DNA of 61,654 bases, from the NCBI RefSeq assembly GCF_017355365.1, contig NZ_JADIJR010000020.1, positions 1-61,654 on the forward strand, written 5' to 3'. Origin of the DNA: Microbacterium sp. SD291. GTDB taxonomy: Bacteria > Actinomycetota > Actinomycetes > Actinomycetales > Microbacteriaceae. Numbering within the stretch: the stretch's first letter is position 1; the number at the start of each line of letters is the position of its first letter. This document shows positions 1 to 8,818 of the stretch, in pieces. The notes beneath the pieces were generated by a model that saw only the letters and a program-made list of their open reading frames with translations, was not told where the DNA came from and did no database searches. The translations under genes and the position numbers were made by a program.

Positions 1-1651
1 CGAACGCGGCGGCGAGACGCAGCAGCCGGGTGTCGTCATAGGCGCGGCCCGCGAACGTGAGGCCGATCGGCATCCCGATGTCGCTCATCAGGCCCATCGG
101 CACCGTGACCGTGGGCACGCCGAGGTGACGGACCATGAGGTTGCCGTTCGCGATCCAGGTGCCGTTGCGCCAGCCGAGGTCGGCGGACGCCTCGTTCACA
201 TCCATGTCGGCGGGACCCACGTCGGCGACGGCCGGGAACACCACGGCGTCCAGTTCGAGCGCATCCATCCACTCCTCGAGATCGACGCGTCGCGTCTCCT
301 CGAGTCCGCGCAGGCCCGACTCCAGCTCCGGCATGTCCTGGAAGTCGACGCCGGGGTTGTCGCGCACCCAGTCCGGGTACTCGGCGATGTCGTCGTCGAA
401 GCCGGTGTAGCGGTCGGGCAGTGCGCCCTCCGGGTGTGGGAAGATCATCGCGCCGTCGACGTCGGCGAGTGTCGACAGCGCCGGGTCGCCGTTCGCCCGC
501 AGGAAGTCCTCCCAGCCCCACGCCGACAGGTCGACGATCTCGCGCCTGAGGTACTCCGGGCTGACGAGCCCACGGGTCATGATGGTCGGCGCTCCCGGCC
601 GGTCGCCCTCGTAGTTCGAGACGACGGGGAACTCGACCTCGACCACGGTCGCGCCCGCGGCCTCGAGATCGCGGCGTGCGGCGTCCCAGCGCTCGATGAC
701 GGATGATCGGGTCTCGATGCGCTGCCCCGTGGGGCCGCCGATGCCCGGGTTCTCGGCCGTGCCGGCATCCGGATCGGCATTGATGTACATGCGCGGGATG
801 CCGATGCGGGTGCCGGCCAGCGAGGCGGCGCCGGCCAGTGCCGGGTAGGACGACGGGCGCACGGAAGACGCCGCGGGCAGCGGCACCCACGGCTGGGCCC
901 GCCAGAAGTCGCCGCGGGTCTCGGCGTCGTCGGCGACGATCACGTCGAGCACCTCGAGGAGGTCGGCCATGGTGCGGGCGTGCGGCACCACGACGTCCAT
1001 GGTCGGCACGAGCGGCCAGTTGCCGCGGGTCGAGATCACGCCGCGCGACGGCGTGTAGGCGCACAGGGCGTTGTTGGTCGCGGGTCCGCGACCGCTCGAC
1101 CAGGTCTCCTCGCCCATGCCGAAGGCGCCGAAGCTCGCCGCGGTCGCGGTGCCGGACCCGTTCGACGAGCCGGACGCGAAGGGGGCCGTGAGGAAGCCGG
1201 CGCTGTACGGGCTCTCGGCGCGGCCGTAGACGCCGCGCTGCATGCCGCCGTTGGCCATCGGCGGCATGTTCGTGAGCCCGAGGCAGATCGCCCCGCCGCC
1301 CCGCAGCCGCTCGATGGCGAACGCGTCGCGCTGGGCGACGAGGTCCTTGAAGGCCGGGCTGCCGGATGCCGCGGTCAGCCCCTTGACCAGGTAGCTGTCC
1401 TTGGCGGTGTAAGGGATGCCGTCGAGCGGCCCGAGCGTCTCGCCGGACGCGCGGCGGGCGTCGGAGGCCGCGGCCTCGTCCCGCGCCGCCGGGTTCGGCA
1501 CGACGACGGCGTTCAGGGCCGTCTCGGTGCCGGCGCCGTCGTACGCGGCGATGCGCGCCCGGTACGCGTCGACCAGCTCGACCGCGGTGGTCGTGCCGCT
1601 GTCGAGTGCCTGACGGAGGTCGGCGATGGATGCTTCGTGGACGTCGAACAT
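1..1651 (-). CDS. Amidase-signature family amidase (3' end cut by window edge)
   Basis: About 550 residues are visible from an ATG at 1651; the 3' end lies off the window. The last visible residues (GMPIGLTFAGR...) match the usual C-terminal region of the family, so little is missing. The Ser-cisSer-Lys triad is readable: Lys84 in GIPYTAKD, cis-Ser around 163 in SGSSNGSG, and nucleophile Ser186 in GEETWSSGRGPA. The tryptophan and EE around the nucleophile depart from the usual GTDTGGS, so substrate range may be unusual. It lies downstream of the agmatine deiminase gene on the same strand, separated by a large inverted repeat. An amide or ureide substrate linked to amine metabolism is inference. 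Confidence 0.9.
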   Translation of the reverse strand, partial: MFDVHEASIADLRQALDSGTTTAVELVDAYRARIAAYDGAGTETALNAVVVPNPAARDEAAASDARRASGETLGPLDGIPYTAKDSYLVKGLTAASGSPAFKDLVAQRDAFAIERLRGGGAICLGLTNMPPMANGGMQRGVYGRAESPYSAGFLTAPFASGSSNGSGTATAASFGAFGMGEETWSSGRGPATNNALCAYTPSRGVISTRGNWPLVPTMDVVVPHARTMADLLEVLDVIVADDAETRGDFWRAQPWVPLPAASSVRPSSYPALAGAASLAGTRIGIPRMYINADPDAGTAENPGIGGPTGQRIETRSSVIERWDAARRDLEAAGATVVEVEFPVVSNYEGDRPGAPTIMTRGLVSPEYLRREIVDLSAWGWEDFLRANGDPALSTLADVDGAMIFPHPEGALPDRYTGFDDDIAEYPDWVRDNPGVDFQDMPELESGLRGLEETRRVDLEEWMDALELDAVVFPAVADVGPADMDVNEASADLGWRNGTWIANGNLMVRHLGVPTVTVPMGLMSDIGMPIGLTFAGRAYDDTRLLRLAAAF

Positions 1652-1672
1652 GGGAGTCCTTTCGACACGGCC

Positions 1673-1733
1673 CGCGAGACTTCACGAATGTCACGTTTTT
1701 CGCCCCAGAACGTGACATTCGTGAAGTCTCGCG
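1673..1733. repeat. Perfect 25-bp inverted repeat between aguA and the amidase gene
   Basis: Arms 1673-1697 and 1709-1733 are exact reverse complements of 25 bases, with an 11-base loop. The arms contain the word ACGAATGTCACG. The element lies after the aguA stop and 22 bases before the amidase start. It could terminate aguA transcription, act as an attenuator for the amidase gene, or be a mobile palindrome. The arms are longer and more perfect than needed for a terminator, and no clear T-run follows on the minus strand. Confidence 0.85.
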
Positions 1734-1742
1734 AGCTGGGAA

Positions 1743-2765
1743 TCAGAGGGTCGGCTGCTGCTGGGTGATGCAGTGGATGCCGCCGCCGCGGTCGAACAGC
1801 GGGCGGGCGTCGACTGTCACGACGCGGCGCCCCGGGTAGGCGTCGGCGAGGATCTCACGGGCCGCGGCATCCGCCTGCTCGTCGTCGAAGCCGCAGGCGA
1901 TCACGCCGTCGTCGGTGACGAGGTGGTTGACGTAGCTCCAGTCGACCGGGCCCTCCTCATCGCTGAGCGTCGCGGGCGCGGGCAGGCCGATGATCTCGAA
2001 CGAGCGGCCCGCGGCATCCGTCTGCTGCTCGAGGTGCGCGCGGAGCTGGCGGCTGACCTCGAAGTCGGGGTGCTCGGGGTTCTGCTGCTCGTGCAGAAGC
2101 AGGCGGCCGGGCGAGACGATCGTGGCGACGATGTCGACGTGGCCGTTCGTGCCGAAGTCGTCGTAGTCGCGGGTGAGTCCGCGCGGCAGCCAGACGGCCT
2201 TGGTCGCGCCGATGGTGCGGAGCATCTCGGCCTCGACGCGCTGCCGGTCGGCGAACGGGTTGCGGCGGGGGTCGAGCTGCACGGTGGCGGTGAGCAGGAC
2301 GGTGCCCTCGCCGTCGACGTGGATGCCGCCCCCCTCGTTCACGAGGGTCGAGCTGACGAGCTCGGCTCCGGTGGCCTCGGCGATGATCCGGGCGTGCTGG
2401 CCGGCCTTCTGCCACTGCGCCCACTCCGGAGCGCCCCAGCCGTTGAAGATCCAGTCGACCGCACCCAGGCGGCCGTCGTCGGAGACCACGAACGTGGGAC
2501 CCGAGTCGCGCATCCAGAACTCGTCGACGGGGGCCTCGAGGATCTCGATCGAGCCGCTCAGCATCCGCCGGGCGCGGGCGATCTCACTCGGGTCGACGAG
2601 CATCGTGACCGGGGTGAACTCGGCGACCGCATGCGCGACGGCGGTCCAGGTGCCATAGCCCTCGTCGCGCTGCGCGGCGCTCTCGCCGAGCGTCTGCCCC
2701 TCGGCGGGGAACGCCATCCAGATGCGGTCGTGGCGTGCGGTCTCGGCGGGCATGCGCCAGTTCAT
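1743..2765 (-). CDS. aguA: Agmatine deiminase (peptidyl-arginine deiminase-like)
   Basis: 340 residues, the usual length of the family, which hydrolyses agmatine to N-carbamoylputrescine and ammonia in the cytoplasm. Visible family motifs are WMRDSGPTF (85-92), NGWG (108-111), NEGGGIHVDGEG (143-154), GHVD (208-211) and a C-terminal GGGIHC with the catalytic Cys332. The ATG at 2765 is preceded by GAGGAG; an open frame continues upstream but has no family similarity and would cross the promoter. It is divergent from a tetR gene across a CACGTG dyad, so that repressor probably controls it. A distant peptidyl-arginine deiminase activity is less likely, given the free-living context and length. 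Confidence 0.9.
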   Translation of the reverse strand: MNWRMPAETARHDRIWMAFPAEGQTLGESAAQRDEGYGTWTAVAHAVAEFTPVTMLVDPSEIARARRMLSGSIEILEAPVDEFWMRDSGPTFVVSDDGRLGAVDWIFNGWGAPEWAQWQKAGQHARIIAEATGAELVSSTLVNEGGGIHVDGEGTVLLTATVQLDPRRNPFADRQRVEAEMLRTIGATKAVWLPRGLTRDYDDFGTNGHVDIVATIVSPGRLLLHEQQNPEHPDFEVSRQLRAHLEQQTDAAGRSFEIIGLPAPATLSDEEGPVDWSYVNHLVTDDGVIACGFDDEQADAAAREILADAYPGRRVVTVDARPLFDRGGGIHCITQQQPTL

Positions 2766-2799
2766 GGTGATCTCCTCGCTGGGAAGTGCGTCGATCTTA

Positions 2800-2815
2800 T
2801 TGAACACGTGATCAA
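2800..2815. promoter_or_regulatory. Candidate TetR operator between aguA and tetR
   Basis: The sequence TTGAACACGTGATCAA is a 16-bp palindrome with one mismatched pair, centred on CACGTG. It lies 21 bases before the tetR start and 34 bases before the aguA start, where a local TetR protein would control both directions. The assignment to the neighbouring regulator is inference. Confidence 0.6.
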
Positions 2816-2836
2816 CTGGTGCTACGGTATCCGGTG

Positions 2837-3466
2837 ATGAACACCACGTCAAGAGCGGCACGGCCGAAGCGGATGCCCCCCGAAGAGCGCGAACGGGCGA
2901 TCCTCCACGGCGCGATCGCGCTCGCTTGCGAGAGCGGCCTCGAGAGCCTGACCGTACGCGCGGTCGCCGCAAGAGTCGGGGTGACGCCCGCGCTCGTGGC
3001 GCACTACCGGCCGGTCATGGAATCCTTCGTCGCCGAGGTCTTCAGTGCGATCGTGGCCGCGGAGCGCGACGAGGTGCTCGCCGGCTTCGACCCCGCCGAC
3101 GGGCTGCGCCAGAACCTGCAGCGGCTCATCGAGACCCTGCTGGATGCCGCCCGCGAGGAGGTCACCCTGGTGTGGGTGCAGTCGTGGTCGCTCGGGTCGC
3201 GCAACGAGGTGCTCGGCGAACGGGTGCGCCAGGAGATGGACCTGTGGCAGGGCGGTCTCGAGGACGTCATCGTCCGCGCCGCCGCGGCTGAGGGCGACGC
3301 CTCCGTCGATCCCGGCTCCGCCGCGTGGCTGCTGCTCGCCATGGTCGACGGCATGAGCGCCCACTCCCTGGTGAAGTGGGCGCCGCACGACCGCGCTGAC
3401 CTCGCGCGCCGCATACTCTCCGCGGTGCTGGAGCGACCCGAACCCCGACAGACCACCGAAAGTTAG
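2837..3466 (+). CDS. TetR/AcrR family transcriptional regulator
   Basis: 209 residues. The N-terminal helix-turn-helix is visible (ILHGAIALACESGLESLTVRAVAARVGVTPALVAHY, about 24-59), followed by an all-helical ligand domain. The ATG at 2837 is chosen because an upstream ATG at 2819 would sit just inside the promoter region. The gene is divergent from aguA and nine bases ahead of a PLP decarboxylase gene, so it probably forms an operon with the latter and senses an amine or amino acid. The ligand is unknown. Confidence 0.85.
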   Translation: MNTTSRAARPKRMPPEERERAILHGAIALACESGLESLTVRAVAARVGVTPALVAHYRPVMESFVAEVFSAIVAAERDEVLAGFDPADGLRQNLQRLIETLLDAAREEVTLVWVQSWSLGSRNEVLGERVRQEMDLWQGGLEDVIVRAAAAEGDASVDPGSAAWLLLAMVDGMSAHSLVKWAPHDRADLARRILSAVLERPEPRQTTES

Positions 3467-3475
3467 GAAACGCCC

Positions 3476-4852
3476 ATGGATGCTGTGCGCATGCACGCGG
3501 CCTCGCCCGAGTCGACCGCGATCGTCGATGCCGTCCTCGACTATTCGCGCCGGCGGATGCTCGCGACCGATGTGCCGCTCGACAAGCCGCAGACGCCGGC
3601 GGAGCTGAAGCGTCTGCTCGGCGGCGCGACGATCACCGACGGCGGGCTCGGCGCCTCGCGCGCGCTCAGCGTGTTCGAGCACATCCTCGCCCCGGCGTGC
3701 CTGACCACGAGTCATCCGCAATACCTCTCGTTCATCCCGGCAGCGCCGACCATGGCTGCGATGGCGTTCGACCTCGTGGTCTCGGCATCCGGCCTCTACG
3801 GCGGCAGCTGGCTGGAAGGCGCGGGCGCCGTGCACGCCGAGAACGAGGTGCTCTCCTTCCTCGCCGCCGAGTTCGGGCTGCCCGAGACGGCGGGCGGCGT
3901 GTTCGTGCAGGGCGGCACGATCGGCAACCTGTCGGCGCTCGTCGCCGCGCGCGAGACCGCGAAGGCGAAGCGGCTCGCCGCGGGCCAGGAGCTGCCCGCG
4001 CGCTGGAAGATCGTGTGCAGCGTCGAGGCGCACTCCTCGAACAAGTCGGCCGCCAAGGTGATGGATGCCGACGTGCTCCTGGTTCCGGCGGGTCCGGACG
4101 GCGCTCTCCGCGCCGACGGCGTGCGCGAGGCGCTGCGCGAGCACGGCGACGAGATCTGCGCGGTCGTCGCGACCGGCGGTTCGACCAACTTCGGCATCGT
4201 CGACGACATCGCCGGCATCGCGGCGCTCAAGGACGAGTTCGACTTCTGGCTGCACATCGACGGCGCCTACGGCCTCACCGCGATGCTGGCGCCGGCCACC
4301 CGCCCGCTCTTCGACGGCGTCGGCCGCGCCGACTCGGTGATCGTCGACCCGCACAAGTGGCTGTTCGCGCCGTTCGACTGCTGCGCGCTGATCTACCGCG
4401 ACCCCGAGAACGGGCGTCGCGCGCACACCCAGCACGCCGAGTACCTCGACACGCTCACCGAGGGCGATGACTTCAGCCCCTCGGACTACTCGATCCAGCT
4501 GACCCGCCGCCCGCGTGGCCTTCCGCTGTGGTTCTCGCTCGCGACCTACGGCGTCGAGGCGTATCGCACCGCGGTCGGCGAGACGATCGAGCTGACCAAG
4601 CGCATCGCCGAGGAGATCGCGAGCCGGCCGGAGCTCACGCTCGTGCGCGACCCGCAGCTGTCGGTCGTCGTGTTCGAGCGCAACGGCTGGGAGCGCGCGG
4701 ACTACGACCGCTGGTCCGCCGAGCTGCTCGACTCGCAGCACGCGTTCGTGGTGCCGAGCTCGCACGCCGGCCGCCCGAACACCCGGTTCGCGATCCTCAA
4801 CCCGCTCACGACCGTCGAAGACCTGGTGGCGATCCTCGACACCATGAAGTGA
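3476..4852 (+). CDS. Group II pyridoxal-phosphate-dependent decarboxylase
   Basis: 458 residues, typical of the aromatic-L-amino-acid, glutamate and diaminobutyrate decarboxylase group. Visible are the PLP-lysine motif VDPHKW (Lys294), the cofactor-stacking His186 in EAHSS and Asp262 in HIDGAYG. The start follows TAGGAAAC and is nine bases past the tetR stop, so the two genes are likely cotranscribed. Specificity cannot be read from sequence: an aromatic amino acid or a basic diamine precursor are both possible. Position beside agmatine deiminase favours an amine-related role (inference). A long hairpin follows the stop. Confidence 0.85.
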   Translation: MDAVRMHAASPESTAIVDAVLDYSRRRMLATDVPLDKPQTPAELKRLLGGATITDGGLGASRALSVFEHILAPACLTTSHPQYLSFIPAAPTMAAMAFDLVVSASGLYGGSWLEGAGAVHAENEVLSFLAAEFGLPETAGGVFVQGGTIGNLSALVAARETAKAKRLAAGQELPARWKIVCSVEAHSSNKSAAKVMDADVLLVPAGPDGALRADGVREALREHGDEICAVVATGGSTNFGIVDDIAGIAALKDEFDFWLHIDGAYGLTAMLAPATRPLFDGVGRADSVIVDPHKWLFAPFDCCALIYRDPENGRRAHTQHAEYLDTLTEGDDFSPSDYSIQLTRRPRGLPLWFSLATYGVEAYRTAVGETIELTKRIAEEIASRPELTLVRDPQLSVVVFERNGWERADYDRWSAELLDSQHAFVVPSSHAGRPNTRFAILNPLTTVEDLVAILDTMK

Positions 4853-4856
4853 CCGA

Positions 4857-4929
4857 AAGCCCGTCTGTTTGCGCCGAACGCATGTTCCCGGACCTCGGGA
4901 ACCTGCATATGACGCAAACAGACGGGCTT
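4857..4929. terminator. Bidirectional hairpin terminator
   Basis: Perfect 17-bp outer arms (4857-4873 and 4913-4929) with an inner, partly paired region containing TTCCCG/CGGGAA. It lies between the convergent decarboxylase and esterase genes, starting four bases past one stop and ending four bases before the other. Location and symmetry fit a shared terminator. Confidence 0.7.
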
Positions 4930-4933
4930 GGCG

Positions 4934-6001
4934 TCAGCGGGTGGTGTGCGCGTTCAGGAACTCGATCGTCCGCTCGAGCGCGGTCTGCGCGTCGTCGAGG
5001 TCGAGGTGGAACTGATACTCGTGCGGCAGCTCGGGCTCGTGCCGTGCGGGCCAGAACAGCGTCGTGACCTCGACGCCCAGCTCGTCGAGGCGCTGCGCCA
5101 TCGGGATCGACTGGGTCCAGGTGAGGCCGTCGCCGTTGCCACCCGAGATGTACGTCGCCGGGAAGTCCTTCGTGACCCAGTCGATGGTCGACATCGTGGC
5201 GCCGGTGGAGTCCTCCGCCCAGGTGCGGGTGCCCGAGTACGCCCACATCGACGACTTGAAGCCCCATCCGATCAGGCCGTCGAGGGCGGCGAGCGCGCTC
5301 AGGTCGTACACGCCGCAGTTCAGCACCGTGGCGACCAGCTGCGCAGGCGCGATCGCCGGCTCGATGCCCATGATGTCGGCATAGTCGGGATTCGTGACGA
5401 GCGTCGCCATCTGGCTGGCGAGCTGGCCGCCGGCCGAGTCGCCGGCGAGTACGATCTGCCCGGGGTCGACGCCGAGATCGTCGGCGTGCTCGTCGATGTA
5501 GGCGAGGGCCTCATTGAGCTGCGTCACTGCGGTCGGGTACACGCCCTCCGGGCCGATCGTGTAGTTGACGGCGATCGCGGTGTAGCCCTCGGCCGCGAGG
5601 ATCCGCATGTAGGGGTCGACGTTCTCCTTCGAGCCGGAGACCCAGGCGCCGCCGTGGATCCACACGACCGTCGGCAGGGGGCCGGTGGCGGATGCCGGGG
5701 AGAAGACGTCCATCGTGGTGTCGGCGCCGTCATCGCCGTATGCCACGTCGAGCTTCTCGGTGAGCTCCGCGTCGGGGGCGTGCCTGTCCATCTCGGCGGC
5801 CGTCTCGTCGCCGCCCTTCTCGAACACCGAGCGGATCAGCATCGCCGACGGCCACGGCGTGATCGACGCGACGACCGCGAGCACCACGACCACGACGGCG
5901 ACGATGCCGAGGACGAGTCTCGTGCGGTGCCTCCGCGGCCGGTGCCTGCCGCCCTGCTCGTCGACCGCTCCGCCTGTGCCGCCCTGTGGATCCTCGCTCA
6001 T
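4934..6001 (-). CDS. Membrane-anchored alpha/beta hydrolase (HSL-type esterase)
   Basis: 355 residues. A charged N-terminus is followed by one membrane segment (about 29-48, a run of V/I/A), then an extracytoplasmic hydrolase domain. The oxyanion-hole HGG is at 116-118 and the nucleophile Ser189 lies in GDSAGG, as in hormone-sensitive-lipase-type esterases; likely Asp and His partners lie in NGDGLT and the HEPELPHEYQFH segment. It probably cleaves a carboxyl ester outside the membrane; the natural substrate is not apparent. The gene is convergent with the decarboxylase and lies just downstream of the cysteine hydrolase gene. Confidence 0.85.
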   Translation of the reverse strand: MSEDPQGGTGGAVDEQGGRHRPRRHRTRLVLGIVAVVVVVLAVVASITPWPSAMLIRSVFEKGGDETAAEMDRHAPDAELTEKLDVAYGDDGADTTMDVFSPASATGPLPTVVWIHGGAWVSGSKENVDPYMRILAAEGYTAIAVNYTIGPEGVYPTAVTQLNEALAYIDEHADDLGVDPGQIVLAGDSAGGQLASQMATLVTNPDYADIMGIEPAIAPAQLVATVLNCGVYDLSALAALDGLIGWGFKSSMWAYSGTRTWAEDSTGATMSTIDWVTKDFPATYISGGNGDGLTWTQSIPMAQRLDELGVEVTTLFWPARHEPELPHEYQFHLDLDDAQTALERTIEFLNAHTTR

Positions 6002-6020
6002 GGAAGCCCCCCTCCTCGGC

Positions 6021-6605
6021 TCAGTCTGGCAGTGAACCCGCTTCCGATGCGCGGTTTCGCCCTGCGAGCACCGCGGCCGTGTCGCTGATCGTGATCTGGG
6101 GCGGGTAGAGCCCCATCACGTGGATGGCGGCAGCGTGGTTCTCGGTGGTCGACCCGGCGCACGCGTCGGCCGCGACCGTGACGCGCGCCCCGGCATCCGC
6201 CGCTGCCAGAGCGGTCGAGATCACGCAGCAGTCCGTGGAGACCCCGGCCAGCACGACGTGCGCGCCCCGGCCGATGATCTCCTCGATCTCCCGCCCCCAC
6301 TTGCCGAACGTCGGCAGGTCGAGCGTGGGCACGGGGGAGAGGCCGGCCGCCTCGGGCACGAGGGCGAAGAGCGCATCGGTCGCCGGCTTGTCGGCGAAGG
6401 GCCAGGCCGCGAAGTACTCGCCCCACGACGTGGAGCGGTCGGCTGTCGGCATCCATCTGGTCACGAGCACGCGCTCGCCGAATGCCGCGGCGAGTGCGCG
6501 GATGCGCGGCATCGCGTCGGCGAAGAACGGGGATCCCCAGGCGCTGTCGGGGGACGCGAAGATGTTCTGCGGGTCGATGACGACCAGCCAGGCCTCGTCG
6601 GTCAT
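6021..6605 (-). CDS. Isochorismatase-like cysteine hydrolase
   Basis: 194 residues. The Asp-Lys-Cys triad of the family is readable: Asp11 in VVIDPQN, Lys102 in TFGKWG and Cys127 in GVSTDCC. Family members hydrolyse isochorismate, nicotinamide, N-carbamoylsarcosine, ureidoacrylate or biuret. The ATG overlaps the stop of the upstream NCS1 permease gene by four bases (ATGA), so translation is coupled and the hydrolase probably acts on whatever the permease imports. An amide or ureide product of pyrimidine, hydantoin or creatinine breakdown is the best inference; isochorismate is unlikely without siderophore genes. Confidence 0.85.
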   Translation of the reverse strand: MTDEAWLVVIDPQNIFASPDSAWGSPFFADAMPRIRALAAAFGERVLVTRWMPTADRSTSWGEYFAAWPFADKPATDALFALVPEAAGLSPVPTLDLPTFGKWGREIEEIIGRGAHVVLAGVSTDCCVISTALAAADAGARVTVAADACAGSTTENHAAAIHVMGLYPPQITISDTAAVLAGRNRASEAGSLPD

Positions 6606-8053
6606 GCCTCCTCCTGACGCCGGATCCTCCCGGCCCTCGCGAACCAGGTGAACACGAACGACAGCACCAGCGCGAAGAAGACGCCGAGGTTCGCGTACGC
6701 CCACTCGCCGTCCCTGCCGCCGATCAGGAACAGCAGGTACCCCTGCCAGTTGTTCCAGGGTGCGGCCGCCGCGAATCCGTTGATCACGAACCCCCAGCCG
6801 ATCACGCACGCGACGACCATCGTGCCGATCGAGGTCCAGTCCCAGGCGCCGTAGCGCCCGGACTCGTCGAACAGCGCGGCCTCGTCGTAGTCCTTCCTGC
6901 GCCGCAGGATGTCGGCGATGAGGATGCCGGCCCACGACGCCAGGGGCACGCCGAGGGTGATCAGGAAGCTCTGGAACGGGCCCAGGAAGTCGTTCGCGAA
7001 GAACACCACGTAGATCGTGCCGATGGTGAGGATCACGCCGTCGATCGCGGCCGCGGACGGGCGGGGGATGCGGATGCCGAGGCTGATCAGCGTCAGCCCG
7101 GAGGAGTAGATGCCGAGCACCGCGCCCGACACGAGCGCGAGCACGGCGGTGAGCAGGAACGGCACCAGCACCCACACCGGCAGCAGCGCGGCCAGCGCGC
7201 CGATCGGGTCGGCGCTGACGAGGGCGAAGAGATCCTCATCGGACCCTGCGAGCAGGAGCCCGAAGATCACCAGCAGCACGGGGGCGATCGCGCCGCCGAA
7301 GGTGTTCCAGAACACGATCGCGCCATCGGATGCCGTGCGCTTCTGGTAGCGCGACCAATCCGCGGCGATGTTGATCCAGCCGAGCCCGAAGCCGGTCATG
7401 ACCATCACGAGTGCGCCGATCACCTGGCCGATGCCGCCGGCGGGCAGCGCCATCACGGCGGCGATGTCGATCTGCGGGATCGTGAGCACGATGTACACGA
7501 CGGTCACGACGCCGGTCACCCAGGTGAGCACCGACTGCAGCTTCATGATCGTGTGATAGCCGAGAACGGATGCCGTGACGATCAGCGCGGCGACGATCAC
7601 GGTCGCGGCGATCAGCAGGCCGATGTTCCCGCCGTCGCCGCCGAGCTGGGTGATCACGGTCGCGGTCGCGAGCACCGCCATGATCGCGAGGAACGTCTCC
7701 CAGCCGATCGAGGTCAGCCACGAGACGATGCCGGGGATCTTCTGGCCGTGCACGCCGAACGCGGCGCGGGAGAGCACCATGGTCGGCGCGGAGCCGCGCT
7801 TGCCGGCGATCGCGATCAGCCCGCACAGCAGGAACGACGCCACGATGCCGACGATCGACACCAGCGTCGCCTGCCAGAACGAGATCCCGAAGCCCAGCAC
7901 GAACGCGCCGTACGACATGCCGAACACCGACACGTTGGCCGCGAACCAGGGCCAGAACAGGTCGCTGGGCTTCGCGGTCCGGTCGGACTCGGGGATGATC
8001 TCGATGCCGGCGCGCTCCACCAGGGCGGGTGCTGCCGCGATCTTCTCGCTCAT
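6602..8053 (-). CDS. NCS1 family nucleobase/hydantoin-type permease
   Basis: 483 residues with about twelve membrane segments. The N-terminal stretch PSDLFWPWFAANVSVFGMSYG and the later GKRGSAP...SRAAFG and NIAADWSRY segments are typical of cytosine, allantoin, hydantoin and thiamine permeases, which symport nucleobase-like compounds with H+ or Na+. I chose the ATG at 8053 (MSEK...), which has AGGA about ten bases upstream; another ATG lies at 8074. The coupled cysteine hydrolase downstream suggests a nitrogen-scavenging pair. The exact substrate is unresolved. Confidence 0.88.
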   Translation of the reverse strand: MSEKIAAAPALVERAGIEIIPESDRTAKPSDLFWPWFAANVSVFGMSYGAFVLGFGISFWQATLVSIVGIVASFLLCGLIAIAGKRGSAPTMVLSRAAFGVHGQKIPGIVSWLTSIGWETFLAIMAVLATATVITQLGGDGGNIGLLIAATVIVAALIVTASVLGYHTIMKLQSVLTWVTGVVTVVYIVLTIPQIDIAAVMALPAGGIGQVIGALVMVMTGFGLGWINIAADWSRYQKRTASDGAIVFWNTFGGAIAPVLLVIFGLLLAGSDEDLFALVSADPIGALAALLPVWVLVPFLLTAVLALVSGAVLGIYSSGLTLISLGIRIPRPSAAAIDGVILTIGTIYVVFFANDFLGPFQSFLITLGVPLASWAGILIADILRRRKDYDEAALFDESGRYGAWDWTSIGTMVVACVIGWGFVINGFAAAAPWNNWQGYLLFLIGGRDGEWAYANLGVFFALVLSFVFTWFARAGRIRRQEEA

Positions 8054-8186
8054 GCCATCATCCTGGCACTGCACGGCCGCGCTGTCCCGCTTTCCTCGGC
8101 GGAGGAGGGGAATGGCCTTTCCCTGCGGGACGGGCTATGGTCGGTCGGATACCCGCCAGCTGGAACAGAGGGAAGCGAGTATCGAC

Positions 8187-8285
8187 ATGTCGATGGAGAA
8201 GAAGAAGCCGCAGCTCACTCTCAAGGAGAAGAGGGCGCAGAAGCGCGAGAAGGCCGAAGTCACGCCTCGCGCTCGCAAGAAGTAG
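8187..8285 (+). CDS. Small lysine/arginine-rich protein, 32 residues
   Basis: MSMEKKKPQLTLKEKRAQKR is the start of a very basic, probably helical peptide ending in RARKK. The ATG at 8187 follows GAGGGAAG; a second in-frame ATG lies two codons later. About half the residues are charged, so it may bind nucleic acid or ribosomes. The gene precedes a GreA/Rnk-like gene on the same strand with a structured GC-rich gap between. I recognise no characterised family. Confidence 0.6.
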   Translation: MSMEKKKPQLTLKEKRAQKREKAEVTPRARKK

Positions 8286-8378
8286 CAGCAGCAGGCGGGG
8301 CGCCTCGCCGCAACCGGGCCGTTCGGCTCGGCGCGCACGAGCGCGCCCCGCACCTGGATCTCATGAAGGAAGTGCCAC

Positions 8379-8777
8379 ATGTGGATGACCGCCGACACAC
8401 TGGTCGCTCTCGAAGCCGAGCGTGCGACGCTCGAGGCGAACGAGAGCGCGCTCTCGCAGTCGCAGCTCGCGCGACTCCTCGACGTGCGTCGCGCCATCCA
8501 GGAGGCCGACACGACGCCCAAGCCGAATGACGGCCTGGTGGAGGACGGCATGCTCGTCACGGTCGAGTTCGACGACGGCGAGTCCGAGACGTTCGTGCTC
8601 GTCGAACGCGAGCTCGGCGGCGGCATCCGCACCGTGTCGGTGAGCTCGCCCATCGGGCGCGCACTCGCCGGCCGTCGTGCCGGCGACGTCGTCGACTACT
8701 CCACTCCGAGCGGTGCGCGACTGCGCGCGACGATCACCGCGGCCACCCCGTACAGCCCGTCCGCCTCAGCGGTCTGA
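8379..8777 (+). CDS. GreA/GreB C-terminal-like (Rnk-type) protein
   Basis: 132 residues. The N-terminal 50 residues are helical and charged, shorter than the GreA coiled coil. The C-terminal half (about 53-120) resembles the FKBP-like C-terminal domain of Gre factors: GMLVTVEFDDGE...SSPIGRALAGRRAGDVVDYSTPSG. Such proteins bind RNA polymerase near the secondary channel, but without a full acidic-tipped coiled coil transcript-cleavage activity is doubtful. The ATG at 8379 has AAGGAAG six bases upstream. The stop codon lies inside a strong hairpin. Confidence 0.75.
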   Translation: MWMTADTLVALEAERATLEANESALSQSQLARLLDVRRAIQEADTTPKPNDGLVEDGMLVTVEFDDGESETFVLVERELGGGIRTVSVSSPIGRALAGRRAGDVVDYSTPSGARLRATITAATPYSPSASAV

Positions 8778-8800
8778 CCCGCGCGGCCGCCGCGCGGTCA
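8775..8800. terminator. Bidirectional GC hairpin terminator
   Basis: An 11-bp stem with one bulged C and a three-base loop, formed by TGACCCGCGCGG and CCGCGCGGTCA. It begins at the stop codon of the Gre-like gene and lies 18 bases before the stop of the convergent aminopeptidase gene. Confidence 0.55.
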
Positions 8801-8818
8801 GCGCGGCCTGGCGCGGAT

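Noticed and set aside
36..1718. Long Arg-rich open frames overlapping the amidase and many other genes
   Set aside because: They are shifted-frame artefacts of high-GC coding DNA: very Arg-rich, no domain motifs, and they overlap convincing genes.
8286..8378. GC-rich inverted arms GCGGGGCGC/GCGCCCCGC between the small basic gene and the Gre-like gene
   Set aside because: The spacer is about 50 bases and GC-rich pairing is easily found by chance here; no riboswitch-like features.
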